Assembly (NCBI GenBank): GCA_964358855.1
Contig: CAYHQQ010000009.1
Span: forward strand, 1 to 64,000
Reading direction: 5' to 3'
DNA length: 64,000 nt
Source: UBA2396 sp038042175
Lineage (GTDB): Bacteria; Planctomycetota; Phycisphaerae; Phycisphaerales; UBA1924
In this document: piece after piece, positions 1 through 8,247 of the stretch
Layout: every line of letters starts with the position of its first letter
How positions within the stretch are numbered: the stretch's first letter is position 1
The notes under the pieces: generated by a model
What the model saw: only the letters and a program-made list of their open reading frames with translations
The model's database searches: none
What the model was told of the DNA's origin: nothing
Position numbers and translations under genes: made by a program

Positions 1-46
1 AAACACTGAAATCCCCGCATATCCATCTTGACAATTAGCACAGTCG

Positions 47-68
47 CTCCCCCGCAGGAGCGGGGGAG
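47..68 (-). terminator. Hairpin downstream of ychF (possible terminator)
   Basis: A perfect 8-bp stem (CTCCCCCG at 47-54 with CGGGGGAG at 61-68) and 6-nt loop lies just past the ychF stop codon. There is no T-run on the ychF-sense side, so it may be a processing or Rho-type end rather than a classical intrinsic terminator. Confidence 0.4.
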
Positions 69-74
69 AAGCTG

Positions 75-1178
75 TTAGACATTGAAGAGGAAGTGGCACA
101 CATCGGCGTCTTGCATGATGTAGTCCTTGCCTTCGATGCGCATTTTGCCGGCTTCCTTGATCGCCTTTTCGGTCTTGTGCTTCTCGAGGTCGGCGACGGA
201 GTAGATCTCGGCGCGGATGAAGCCCTTTTCGAAGTCGGTGTGGATGACGCCGGCGGCCTGGGGGGCGGTGGAGCCGATGGGGACGGTCCAGGCACGGATT
301 TCCTTGGGGCCGGCGGTGAAGTAGCTTTGGAGGCCCAGCAGGTGGTAAGCGGCGTGGGCGAGGCGGTTGAGGGCGGGTTCTTCCATGCCCATGGACTGGA
401 GCATTTCGAGGCGATCGGCGTCGCTGAGCTCCGAGAGTTCGCTCTCGATCTTGGCGCAGACGGGGACGACCTCGGAGCCTTCTTTGATCGCGTGCTCGCG
501 GACGCGCTGGGCCATGGGGCCCTGGCCATTGACGTCGTCCTCGTCGACGTTCATGACGTAGAGGACGCGCTTGGCGCTGATGAGGCCGAGCTGCTTGAAG
601 GCCTTCTGATGGTCGGGGTCGTCGAAGTGGACGAGGCGCGCGGGTTTGCCCTCGTTCAAGATGGGGGCGAGCTTCTTGAGGACTTCGTAGCGGACGATGG
701 CTTCCTTGTCCCCGCCCTTGGCGGCGCGTTCGGCCTTGGAGAGCGCGCCGCTGACGACCTCGAGGTCGGCCAGGACCAGCTCGGTGTTGATGATGTCGAT
801 GTCGCGGAGGGGGTCGATGGTGCCGGCGACGTGGGTGATTTCTTCGCCGCCGGGGGCCTTGGTGAAGCAGCGGACGACCTGGAGGATGGCGTCGGTCTCG
901 CGGATGTGGGAGAGGAACTTGTTGCCCAGGCCCTCGCCCTCGCTCGCGCCCTTGACGATGCCGGCGATGTCGACCAGGCGGAGCATCGCCGGGATGACTT
1001 TCTGCGACTCGATGTGGGAGCGGATGATCTCCAGACGCGGGTCGGGGATGGGGACAACGCCCACGTTGGGCTCGATGGTCGCGAACGGGTAGTTCGCGGC
1101 CAGGGCGTTGGCCTTTGTCAGGGCGTTGAAGAGGGTGCTCTTTCCGACGTTGGGGAGTCCGACAATTCCTGCTTCCAT
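75..1178 (-). CDS. ychF: Redox-regulated ATPase YchF (Obg-like GTPase family)
   Basis: Universally conserved P-loop NTPase of the Obg/TRAFAC class that binds ATP rather than GTP and associates with ribosomes. The 367-residue product, starting at the ATG at 1178, matches the usual length (about 363). The Walker A motif GLPNVGKS is at residues 7-14; the G4 position reads NVDE instead of NKxD, which is the signature of the ATP-binding YchF branch. The C-terminal half has the coiled-coil insertion and a TGS-like end. The frame stays open upstream to 1316 but that extension is Arg/Pro-rich and unlike the family, so the internal ATG is chosen. No good Shine-Dalgarno precedes it. In Proteobacteria ychF follows pth; here the two are about 18 kb apart. 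Confidence 0.97.
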   Translation of the reverse strand: MEAGIVGLPNVGKSTLFNALTKANALAANYPFATIEPNVGVVPIPDPRLEIIRSHIESQKVIPAMLRLVDIAGIVKGASEGEGLGNKFLSHIRETDAILQVVRCFTKAPGGEEITHVAGTIDPLRDIDIINTELVLADLEVVSGALSKAERAAKGGDKEAIVRYEVLKKLAPILNEGKPARLVHFDDPDHQKAFKQLGLISAKRVLYVMNVDEDDVNGQGPMAQRVREHAIKEGSEVVPVCAKIESELSELSDADRLEMLQSMGMEEPALNRLAHAAYHLLGLQSYFTAGPKEIRAWTVPIGSTAPQAAGVIHTDFEKGFIRAEIYSVADLEKHKTEKAIKEAGKMRIEGKDYIMQDADVCHFLFNV

Positions 1179-1334
1179 AGGGGGAGCATGGTAGACCCTG
1201 GAGGAGCGGGGGCGGCGGGCGGCAAGGGCCGCACACTCCGCAACGCTGGCACCCCGTGGGGTAACGACCTGAGGAACTCCAGGGGCGGGAATGTCGATGG
1301 ACGAGGCGTGAGGCAACCGCGGCGGACAATCAGG

Positions 1335-1874
1335 ATGATCGGACGAGCGTTCTCACTTGTGGAGCTCGTGATTGTCGTCGTGATTATCGGGGTTATCGGG
1401 GCGATCGCGATCCCCAGATTCAGCAGCGCCTCGGAGAGGGCGCTGGACGCGGCCATCACGGCGGACCTTCAGCGGATCAACAAGGCGATCGAGATGTACA
1501 CGGTTGAGCACCTTGGGCGTCACCCGGCGATCATGGGCGACGGGTCGCTGGCGTCGAACGGGTTGCTGGTTGTTCGCCACCTCATCGCCAACAGCGACGA
1601 CATGGGGAACCTGAGCAAGTCGGGGATCTTTGGGCCCTACCTCTCGTCGTGGCCGGCGAATCCGATCAACGGGGCCAACGACGTGCGCATCGATGGCGCC
1701 AAGGCGCCGGCGGGAACGCACGGGTGGCGCTACGACTCGGTCCAGCAGCTCCTGGAGTCGGATGCGTCGGGACGCGGTGTCGTCGGTGGCGGCGGAAAGC
1801 TCGACTTGAGCGGTGACGCCGGAGCGATTGACCTGGGCGGGGGCGGCAAGGTGGTTGGGGAAGTCATCGAATGA
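1335..1874 (+). CDS. Type II secretion / type IV pilin-like pseudopilin
   Basis: A 179-residue protein beginning with a classic prepilin leader: a short basic head, the cleavage site A|FSLVE with Glu at +5, and a long hydrophobic helix (about residues 6-28). The remaining soluble part is Gly-rich at its C-terminus. It should be processed by a prepilin peptidase and either join a pseudopilus or, as is common in planctomycetes, be a solitary secreted protein with a pilin anchor. It is divergent from ychF, and no other pilus gene is nearby. The frame is open far upstream, but only as the antisense of ychF; the ATG at 1335 places the cleavage motif correctly. Its exact role is unknown. Confidence 0.8.
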   Translation: MIGRAFSLVELVIVVVIIGVIGAIAIPRFSSASERALDAAITADLQRINKAIEMYTVEHLGRHPAIMGDGSLASNGLLVVRHLIANSDDMGNLSKSGIFGPYLSSWPANPINGANDVRIDGAKAPAGTHGWRYDSVQQLLESDASGRGVVGGGGKLDLSGDAGAIDLGGGGKVVGEVIE

Positions 1875-1960
1875 CGACGCCGGTGTTCACGGGAACTCCT
1901 GGAGTGTGGTTCATGAGTCCCATAGGACTTATGCGGGCCATGCGACTCGTGCGATCCGAT

Positions 1961-3961
1961 CTACACGCGTGAGACATCGGCGGGGCGGGTGCCGTGGGTG
2001 CCGGGGAACTGTTTGATGCCGTCCTGTTTGGTTTTGCGGCCCGTGCCTTTGGCGGTGGGGCTGCGCTCGGGGATGATCCAGTCGGCGTTGGGGAGGGACT
2101 GGCTGTGCTTGAGGGCGGCGTCGGCGGCCAGGAGCATGGTGTCGTCGGCGTTCTCGTAGAGGTTACGGAAGCACTGGCGGATCTCGACCTCGGCTTGTTC
2201 GAAGAAGTGCATGGCGGCGGCTCGGTCGCGGGCGAACTCCAGGTCGGCGCCGTGGGTGCCGTTCTTGCGAAGGTCCATGTCGAGCTTGGCGAGGGTGCAG
2301 GACCAGGCGTGCATGAGGATCGCGACGTCGGCGAGGCGAGCCTGAACGACCTGGCGGTCGAGCATCTTGACGTCGAACTTCTTGGACATCGCCTTGAACT
2401 GGTACGTGAACTCACGGACGAGGTTGGTGAGTCGCTCGCCAGAAGCCTTGAGGTCGGGGTGGAGCTTGGTGAGCAAGGGTGCCCGACGGCGGATGCCGAA
2501 GTAGACCTCCAGGCCCAGGGGAATGGCGATCTTCATGATCTCGGGGCGGATGCTGTTCTTGACGGCCTTGGCGAGGAACTCGCCCAGGGGCTCTTCGCTG
2601 TCCTTGAGGAGGGCGTTTTTGATGCCCAGCATCTGCTCGGCGAGCTGCTTGCCGCCGTAGCCGAAGATGTAGGACTGCATGACCTCGTTGGCGCCCTCGA
2701 CGATGAGGTTGATGCGTGAGTCGCGGAAGACGCGTTCGACTTCGTTCTCAGTCATGTAGGACTCGCCGCCCATGATCTGCATGCCGTCGTTGACGGCGCG
2801 CCAGCCCCATTCGGAGCAGAAGACCTTGCACATGGCGGTCTCGACCTGGATGTCGTCGTCCTTGCGATCGAGCATGCCGGTGGTCATGTAGAGGACGGCA
2901 TCCATGGCGTAGCAGTACGCGGCCATGCGGGCGACGTTGCGGCGGACGAGCTCCTTGTCGGCCAGGGGCGCGCCGAACTGGTGACGGGTCATGGCCCACT
3001 TGGTGGACTGGTCGCGGACGCGTTTGGCGCCGCCGACCATGCCGGCGGAGAGGGTGCAGCGGCCGTAGTTGAGGCAGGAGAGGGCCATGTTGAGCCCGCG
3101 CCCTTCGGCGCCCAGGCGGTTGAACTTGGGTACCCTGACGTTGGTGAAGCGGATGCGGGCCTGCCAGGTGCCGCGGATGCCGCACTTGCTGCGGTTCTTC
3201 TGGAAGATCTCGATGCCTTCCATCTGGGGGTTGCAGACCAGGGCGGTGACGCGCTCGGACTCCTTGCCGGTCTTGGGGTCGGTGATTTTCTGCTTGGCCA
3301 TGACGGTGAAGAGGCCGCTGAGGGCGCCGCTGGTGGCCCACTTTTTCTCGCCGTTCAAGATGTAGAACTCGCCGTCGGGCGTGACTTCGCAGCGGGTTTC
3401 CTGGCCGCCCGCGTCGCAGCCGACGTTGGGTTCGGAGAGGCAAAAGGCGCTGAGCCAGTCTTTGGCGAGATGGGGGAGCCAAAGCTTCTTCTGTTCATCG
3501 TTGCCGAAGAGCATGACGGCCTTGCAGCCGATGGACTGGTGGGCGGAGACCATGACGGCGGTGGAGCCGCAGGACCAGCCGATGCGCTCCAGGACGCGGT
3601 TGTAGCTGGAGATGCCCATGCCCAGCCCCCCGTGCTCTTTGGGGATGGTCATGCCCAGGACGCCGAGCGAGAAGAGCTTTTTGACGACCCAGTCGGGGAT
3701 CTCTTGTTCCTGGTCGATGGCGATGGCGGGGTGCTCGCTCTTGAGGTACTCGTCGAGGCGGGCGATGAGCTGGTCGCACTCGGCCTGCTCGCGCGGGTCC
3801 TGCTGGGGGTAGGGGAAGTAGAAGTCTTCCTTGAGGTTGCCCCAGAAGAGGTTTTTCACGGGGCCCATCTTGGTGGGCTCGGCGCCGAGCCATTCTTCGG
3901 CCTGCTCGAGCAGTTTTTTGTCGGCTTCGGAGATGCCTTTGAGATTTTTGAGGTCGGCCAT
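1961..3961 (-). CDS. Acyl-CoA dehydrogenase (long, VLCAD/ACAD9-like)
   Basis: FAD-dependent alpha,beta-dehydrogenation of acyl-CoA, the first step of beta-oxidation. At 666 residues it is longer than the 380-400 of tetrameric short/medium-chain enzymes and fits the long, dimer-type architecture with an additional C-terminal helical domain (about residues 460-666). Visible family elements are IPKEHGGLGM (106-115), the FAD/substrate segment CLSEPNVGCDAG (174-185) and the catalytic-base motif VEGANEVMQ (421-429), where Glu422 is the expected base. The ATG at 3961 fits. An enoyl-CoA hydratase-type gene lies 254 bp upstream on the same strand, so the two may cooperate in fatty-acid degradation. 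Chain-length specificity cannot be read from the sequence. Confidence 0.92.
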   Translation of the reverse strand: MADLKNLKGISEADKKLLEQAEEWLGAEPTKMGPVKNLFWGNLKEDFYFPYPQQDPREQAECDQLIARLDEYLKSEHPAIAIDQEQEIPDWVVKKLFSLGVLGMTIPKEHGGLGMGISSYNRVLERIGWSCGSTAVMVSAHQSIGCKAVMLFGNDEQKKLWLPHLAKDWLSAFCLSEPNVGCDAGGQETRCEVTPDGEFYILNGEKKWATSGALSGLFTVMAKQKITDPKTGKESERVTALVCNPQMEGIEIFQKNRSKCGIRGTWQARIRFTNVRVPKFNRLGAEGRGLNMALSCLNYGRCTLSAGMVGGAKRVRDQSTKWAMTRHQFGAPLADKELVRRNVARMAAYCYAMDAVLYMTTGMLDRKDDDIQVETAMCKVFCSEWGWRAVNDGMQIMGGESYMTENEVERVFRDSRINLIVEGANEVMQSYIFGYGGKQLAEQMLGIKNALLKDSEEPLGEFLAKAVKNSIRPEIMKIAIPLGLEVYFGIRRRAPLLTKLHPDLKASGERLTNLVREFTYQFKAMSKKFDVKMLDRQVVQARLADVAILMHAWSCTLAKLDMDLRKNGTHGADLEFARDRAAAMHFFEQAEVEIRQCFRNLYENADDTMLLAADAALKHSQSLPNADWIIPERSPTAKGTGRKTKQDGIKQFPGTHGTRPADVSRV

Positions 3962-3983
3962 GGGGAGCCCCTTGAAGTTGATG

Positions 3984-4215
3984 AGGACTGAGGACTGAGG
4001 ACTGAGTGAAGGCAGGAAAGACAGTTCACCACAGAGAGCACAGGGAACACAGAGAGAGAGGCAGTGTTCAAAGCAGGAAGACAGAAAGGCATTGAAACAC
4101 GGAGGACACGGAGGAAGGCAGGGAGAGGGTGGAAGGCAGAGTTGATGAGGACTGAAGACTGAGTGAAGGCAAAAGGCAGAAGGCGGAGTTTGAAGGCTGA
4201 AGGCGGAGTAGGACG
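3984..4215. repeat. Low-complexity word repeats between the acyl-CoA dehydrogenase and hydratase genes
   Basis: Intergenic DNA made of permuted short words: GAGGACTGAGGACTGAG near 3985-4007, CACGGAGGACACGGAGGAAG near 4099-4120, and AAGGCAGAAGGCGGAG near 4170-4190, with further GGACTGA copies near 4147-4160. No gene or terminator is apparent. The same words recur at 33689-33810, so this is a dispersed family rather than chance. Confidence 0.75.
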
Positions 4216-5118
4216 TCAGCGCGGCGGTTTGTTGAAGAAGGCGGTGATGGCTTGTTTGCCTGCCGGCGTGTTGCGGAGGCGGACGAGCTCGTGTTGTTCG
4301 GTGTCGAGGGCGGCCTTCCAGCCGCGGGCGAGGCCGGCGTCGATGGCGAGGGCGACGGCGGTGGCGGCCTCGGTCTTGGGAAGGTCGGCGCGGATCGAGT
4401 CGAGGGCGCGAAGGGCGGCGGTGGCGAAGGTTGGGCGGCTGATGCAGCGAAGAGGTGACGTGTCGCGGTCGATGCGGCCCTTGGCGCGGCGGTCGACGAT
4501 CCAGCGCATGGCGGTGGGGATGAGGTCGGCGAAGGATGGTGCGACGGCGTCGAACATGCCGGCGGCCTTGGCCTCGTCGAAGTTCATGGGCTTGCCGGTT
4601 GCCGTCATTTGGATGGCGGTTGCGGGGTCGAGCCTCGCGGGGAGGAGATTGGTGCCGCCCCAGCCGGGGCAGATCGAGAGGCCGGCTTCTGGGAGGCCGA
4701 TTGGGTAGGGCTTGCCGGAGAATGAAGGTGCGGCGACAAGGGCGTCGCAGTGCATGGCGAGTTCGAGGCCGCCGCCCAGAGCGGCGCCGTTGATGGCGGC
4801 GACGGTGGGATAGGGGAGGGCCGAGATCATGGCGAAAACGCCCGAGGCGTAGGCGAGGTAGCGGTGGAGCTGGTCGTCGGTGGCGTCCTGGATGGTTTTG
4901 AGATCGGCGCCGGCGATGAAGACGCGTTCGCTGGCGGAAGCGAGGACGAGGCCGGCGGCGTCTTTGGGGAGGGCGGAGAGTGTGGCCTCGAGGCGCTGGA
5001 TGAGCGGGAGGTCCAGGACGACAACGGGCTTGCCGGGCTGAACGAGTCGGATGGTGCAGATTCCAGCGAAATCACCGGTGTGTTCGCGGTCGATCTGGAA
5101 CGGTTCCGGCGTGGTCAT
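4216..5118 (-). CDS. Enoyl-CoA hydratase/isomerase family protein
   Basis: Crotonase-fold enzyme of 300 residues. The oxyanion-hole segments are visible: FIAGADLKTI (68-76) and GAALGGGLELAM (111-122). Both positions of the hydratase glutamate pair appear filled (Glu119 in GGLELA and Glu144 in GLPEAGLS), so water addition to an enoyl-CoA is plausible, although the family also includes isomerases and hydrolases. Start: the ATG at 5118 gives a family-like N-terminus; a GTG at 5154 would add 12 residues and abuts an AAGGAG, but with essentially no spacing. The gene is divergent from tyrS and 254 bp upstream of the acyl-CoA dehydrogenase gene on the same strand, consistent with a beta-oxidation role. 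Confidence 0.88.
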   Translation of the reverse strand: MTTPEPFQIDREHTGDFAGICTIRLVQPGKPVVVLDLPLIQRLEATLSALPKDAAGLVLASASERVFIAGADLKTIQDATDDQLHRYLAYASGVFAMISALPYPTVAAINGAALGGGLELAMHCDALVAAPSFSGKPYPIGLPEAGLSICPGWGGTNLLPARLDPATAIQMTATGKPMNFDEAKAAGMFDAVAPSFADLIPTAMRWIVDRRAKGRIDRDTSPLRCISRPTFATAALRALDSIRADLPKTEAATAVALAIDAGLARGWKAALDTEQHELVRLRNTPAGKQAITAFFNKPPR

Positions 5119-5225
5119 CTTTGCTAGTCTAGCCGATCCGAGTGGCTGTTCCACCTCCTTGGCGCGGTGAATGGCAAGGTGCTTTGGGCGTGGGTTTTGG
5201 GACTCGCGCTGTCGTATTGTCAGGC

Positions 5226-6620
5226 ATGACCGATTTCATCTCCGAGATGCAGTGGCGGGGGCTGATCGCACAGACGACGGGCGAGGAGAAGCTGCGGGCG
5301 CACCTCGCGGGAGGTGTTCGCAAGGCGTACGTCGGGTTTGATCCCACGGCCGACAGTCTCACGATTGGGAATCTTGTGGGGATCATGGTTCTCGTGCGAT
5401 TCGCGAAGGCGGGGCACCAGCCGGTGGTGGTGGTGGGGGGCGGCACGGGTCTGATCGGCGACCCGTCGGGGAAGAGTGCGGAGCGGTTGCTGCTCACGCC
5501 CGAGGGTGTGGACGCGAACGTGCGCGGGCAGACGAGGATCTTTGACGCGATCTGGAAGCAGGCGGGGCTTGGGACGCCGCCGATCCGCAACAACTACGAG
5601 TGGCTGGCGAAGCTGAGCTACCTGGAGGCGCTGCGGGATGTGGGCAAGCACTTCTCGGTGAACATGATGATCCAGAAGGAATCGGTGAAAGAGAGGCTGC
5701 ACAATCGCGACCAGGGGATCAGCTACACCGAGTTCAGCTACATGATCCTGCAGGCGTACGACTACAAGTATTTGTGGGAGCACGATGGGGTGACGATGCA
5801 GATGGGGGGGAGCGATCAGTTCGGGAACATCGTGTGCGGGGCGGATCTGATCGACAAGCAGTGGAATCAGACCGTGGCACTGTTGGCGGCGCATGAGGAG
5901 GCGCAGTTGCTGGCGGAGCCGACGGAAGTGCAGGCCAGGGAGCAGGAGATCGAGAGGCTGGAGCGGTGGCTGGCCGAGCGAGCGCCCTTGGAGAAGCACG
6001 GGCTGACTTGGCCCCTGGTGACCAAAACGGACGGCGGGAAGTTCGGCAAGACCGAGAGCGGAGCCGTGTGGCTGACGGCGGACCGGACGAGTCCGTACGC
6101 GTTCTATCAGTTCTGGCTGAATTCGGCGGACGCGGACATTCCCAAGTTCCTGCGGATCTTCACGCTGATGAGCGAGGAGCAGGTCAAGGAGCTTGACGCG
6201 AAGCACGCGGCCAACGCGGGGGCCCGCGAGGCGCACCGGGCTCTGGCGCAGCACATGACGACACTCCTGCACGGCGAGGAGCAGATGCTGCTGGCGGAGA
6301 AGGCGGCGCAGGCGCTGTTCTCGGGAGAGATCGCGGGCCTGCCGCGGACCACGCTCGAGGAGGCGCTTGCGAGTGTGCCCAGCAGCACGCACGCGCTGGA
6401 AGATCTGGAGCAGGGCGTGGCGCTGGCGGAGTTTCTCGTGAAGGTGCAACTCGCGTCGTCGATGCGAGAGGCGAAGGAGTTCTTGAAGAACGGGTCGGTG
6501 TCGGCCAACGGACGCAAGGTGGGGATCGACGACAAGCTGACGGGGGCGGACCTGCTGCATGGGAGCATGATCGCGCTGCGGCGCGGGAAGAAGAACTGGC
6601 ATTTGACGCGTTGGGAATGA
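5226..6620 (+). CDS. tyrS: Tyrosyl-tRNA synthetase
   Basis: Charges tRNA-Tyr. The class I signature appears as PTADSLTIGNL (40-50, HIGH equivalent) and KFGKT (272-276, KMSKS equivalent), typical of the TyrS rather than the TyrZ type; the tyrosine/tRNA segment MGGSDQFGNI is at 193-202. A C-terminal S4-like RNA-binding domain (about 405-464) includes SMREAKEFLKNG. The product has 464 residues against roughly 420 in typical TyrS; the excess is a charged helical insertion at about residues 211-257, between the Rossmann fold and KFGKT. The ATG at 5226 is chosen because the upstream open extension has no family similarity. Confidence 0.97.
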   Translation: MTDFISEMQWRGLIAQTTGEEKLRAHLAGGVRKAYVGFDPTADSLTIGNLVGIMVLVRFAKAGHQPVVVVGGGTGLIGDPSGKSAERLLLTPEGVDANVRGQTRIFDAIWKQAGLGTPPIRNNYEWLAKLSYLEALRDVGKHFSVNMMIQKESVKERLHNRDQGISYTEFSYMILQAYDYKYLWEHDGVTMQMGGSDQFGNIVCGADLIDKQWNQTVALLAAHEEAQLLAEPTEVQAREQEIERLERWLAERAPLEKHGLTWPLVTKTDGGKFGKTESGAVWLTADRTSPYAFYQFWLNSADADIPKFLRIFTLMSEEQVKELDAKHAANAGAREAHRALAQHMTTLLHGEEQMLLAEKAAQALFSGEIAGLPRTTLEEALASVPSSTHALEDLEQGVALAEFLVKVQLASSMREAKEFLKNGSVSANGRKVGIDDKLTGADLLHGSMIALRRGKKNWHLTRWE

Positions 6621-6624
6621 TGCC

Positions 6625-6724
6625 GGTGCCATGGATGATCCCGCTTCGGGTCATCCTTGCGTGGAACCCGAAGCGCACGAATCACCCAGCAAGGATGACC
6701 CGAAGCGGGATCATCCTTGGCACC
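6625..6724. repeat. Head-to-head pair of REP-like palindromic elements
   Basis: Two copies of an element reading AAGGATGACCCGAAGCGGGA on one strand face each other: 6625-6660 (reverse) and 6689-6724 (forward). Their 36-bp arms differ at one position. Each copy is itself an imperfect palindrome (GGATGAnCCCG...CGGGnTCATCC). The pair lies immediately after tyrS and could act as a bidirectional transcript end or an RNA-stabilising structure. Confidence 0.85.
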
Positions 6725-6814
6725 ATGTCGCACGATGAGCTTGCCCGCGGGCGAAGAAGTTTGGAGAGAAGAAGGCATCGAGGCAAGCGGCATCAAGGTA
6801 TCAAGTGGGGTGGC

Positions 6815-6898
6815 GGGGTCGTCCCGCAGGGTGATCCTTGCGGGTTGAATTGACGAGTTCGTTTTCCCAACAAGGGTGGTCCGAGGCGGGGCCATCCG
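6815..6898. repeat. Two degenerate copies of the REP-like element
   Basis: Segments at 6815-6842 and 6871-6898 keep the TCCCGCnGGGTnATCC core of the palindromic element in opposite orientations but with several mismatches. Together with 6625-6724 they fill most of the 347-bp gap between tyrS and the next gene. No ORF with coding character was seen in this gap. Confidence 0.5.
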
Positions 6899-6967
6899 TT
6901 TCGCACGGCCCGCAATCGGGCTTGCTCGGGCAATTGGGTATCCTTTCGGTCGTCCCCTGGCAGCACA

Positions 6968-8167
6968 ATGAACCCTATCTCCGCACTTATCGCGTCCACC
7001 GGCCTTTGTTCGGCGCGGGCTTTCCTGCCCGCGTTCATCGCCGCGTTGATGCTCCGGTTCGGGGGCGATTATGAGACGGTGCGCGACGCGGCAGGAGGAC
7101 TCATCGGGGCCGGGCACGTCGCGACGTGGTTCACCTCCAACACCTGCCTGATCGTGCTGGGCGTTCTGGCGGCGCTCGAGTTCGTTGCCCAGCGAAGTCA
7201 CGACGCCCGGGCGGTGCTCGCTGAGATCGACCACTGGGCCAAACCGGTGATGGGGGCGATCACGGCGTTTGGCCTGCTCTCGGCCGAGGATGTCGCGACG
7301 GTCGATCAGATCAACACGCAGCACGCGGGGATGACGACTCCGATCTTCGCGCTGCTGGCGGCGGGGGGCACGTATGCCGTCGCCAGAGCACGCAACGAGG
7401 TCCAAAGCCTCCTGCACGATGCCGATTCGGACAACGCCACGGGTATTCATGGGATCATCGCCTGGGCCGAGGACGCGTACGCCGTCTTCGGCATGCTGCT
7501 GTTCATTCTTCTTCCCGTGCTTGTTTCCATTCTGATCGGCCTGAGCATCGGTGTCGTCTTTCTGCTTCAGCGCCGGGCTCACGCTCGCGAGGAGGCGACG
7601 CGAGTGCCATGCACGGCCTGCTCGACGCTCATGTACCGGAGCGCGGTGCGGTGCCCCTCGTGCAAGGCGACCAACGCGTCGGTGTGCCGGATCAACTGGC
7701 TTGGCGTGGCGACCAGCGAGCCGGCGGACGCCGCGAGGCAACCGGTTGCGCTCTTGTGCAAGCGCCGCTGTCCAGCTTGCGCGAGCCGGCTTGCGGGCCG
7801 CACGCCCCGGCAAACCTGCACGGCGTGCGGAACACCCGCCTTTGCCGATTCGGGGGCGGTGTCGAGTTACGACGCGGCGATCCAGTCACGGTTGCTGCCC
7901 ACGCTGGGCCTGTGTGCGGTCCTTGGCGTGGTGCCGGTGCTGGGCCTCATCGCGGGCGTGTTGTACTACCGCATCAATCTGGTCTCGCCGTATCGCGCGT
8001 ACATCCCTCTTGCGCGAAGCATGCTGATGCGGTGGGCGCTGCGTCTGCTCTTCTTCGTGCTGATTGTGTTTCAGATCATCCCGGGCGTGGGGGCCGTCAC
8101 CGTGCCGCTCATGGCGCTGCTCAACTACCTGGTGTACCGCAAGGCCTTTCTGGCGCTTGCGGGCTGA
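6968..8167 (+). CDS. DUF4126-like membrane protein with two zinc ribbons
   Basis: A 399-residue integral membrane protein of unknown function. The first 200 residues have the look of the DUF4126 family: N-terminal helix with SARAFLPAFIAA, a Leu-rich second helix (about 58-75), a DHW motif (88-90), and further helices near 95-105, 122-138 and 175-200. A cytoplasmic-type cysteine region follows, with four CxxC pairs (C215/C218, C229/C232, C268/C271, C284/C287) that could form two zinc ribbons, then two or three more helices (310-333, 355-372, 376-397). It is flanked on both sides by REP-like elements and converges on the next gene. The DUF4126 assignment is by pattern only. Confidence 0.65.
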   Translation: MNPISALIASTGLCSARAFLPAFIAALMLRFGGDYETVRDAAGGLIGAGHVATWFTSNTCLIVLGVLAALEFVAQRSHDARAVLAEIDHWAKPVMGAITAFGLLSAEDVATVDQINTQHAGMTTPIFALLAAGGTYAVARARNEVQSLLHDADSDNATGIHGIIAWAEDAYAVFGMLLFILLPVLVSILIGLSIGVVFLLQRRAHAREEATRVPCTACSTLMYRSAVRCPSCKATNASVCRINWLGVATSEPADAARQPVALLCKRRCPACASRLAGRTPRQTCTACGTPAFADSGAVSSYDAAIQSRLLPTLGLCAVLGVVPVLGLIAGVLYYRINLVSPYRAYIPLARSMLMRWALRLLFFVLIVFQIIPGVGAVTVPLMALLNYLVYRKAFLALAG

Positions 8168-8247
8168 CTGATCAGAGCCCGACGCGCCAGCGAGGGAAGG
8201 CGCCGGGACTGAAAGGGTGTGCGGTTCTTCGTGGACACACGAATGTC

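Noticed and set aside
93..1334. Long plus-strand reading frame opposite ychF
   Set aside because: It is antisense to a well-supported gene; its composition (Gly/Asp/Glu/Val) is the typical shadow of high-GC third positions. Only the part from 1335 is a real gene.
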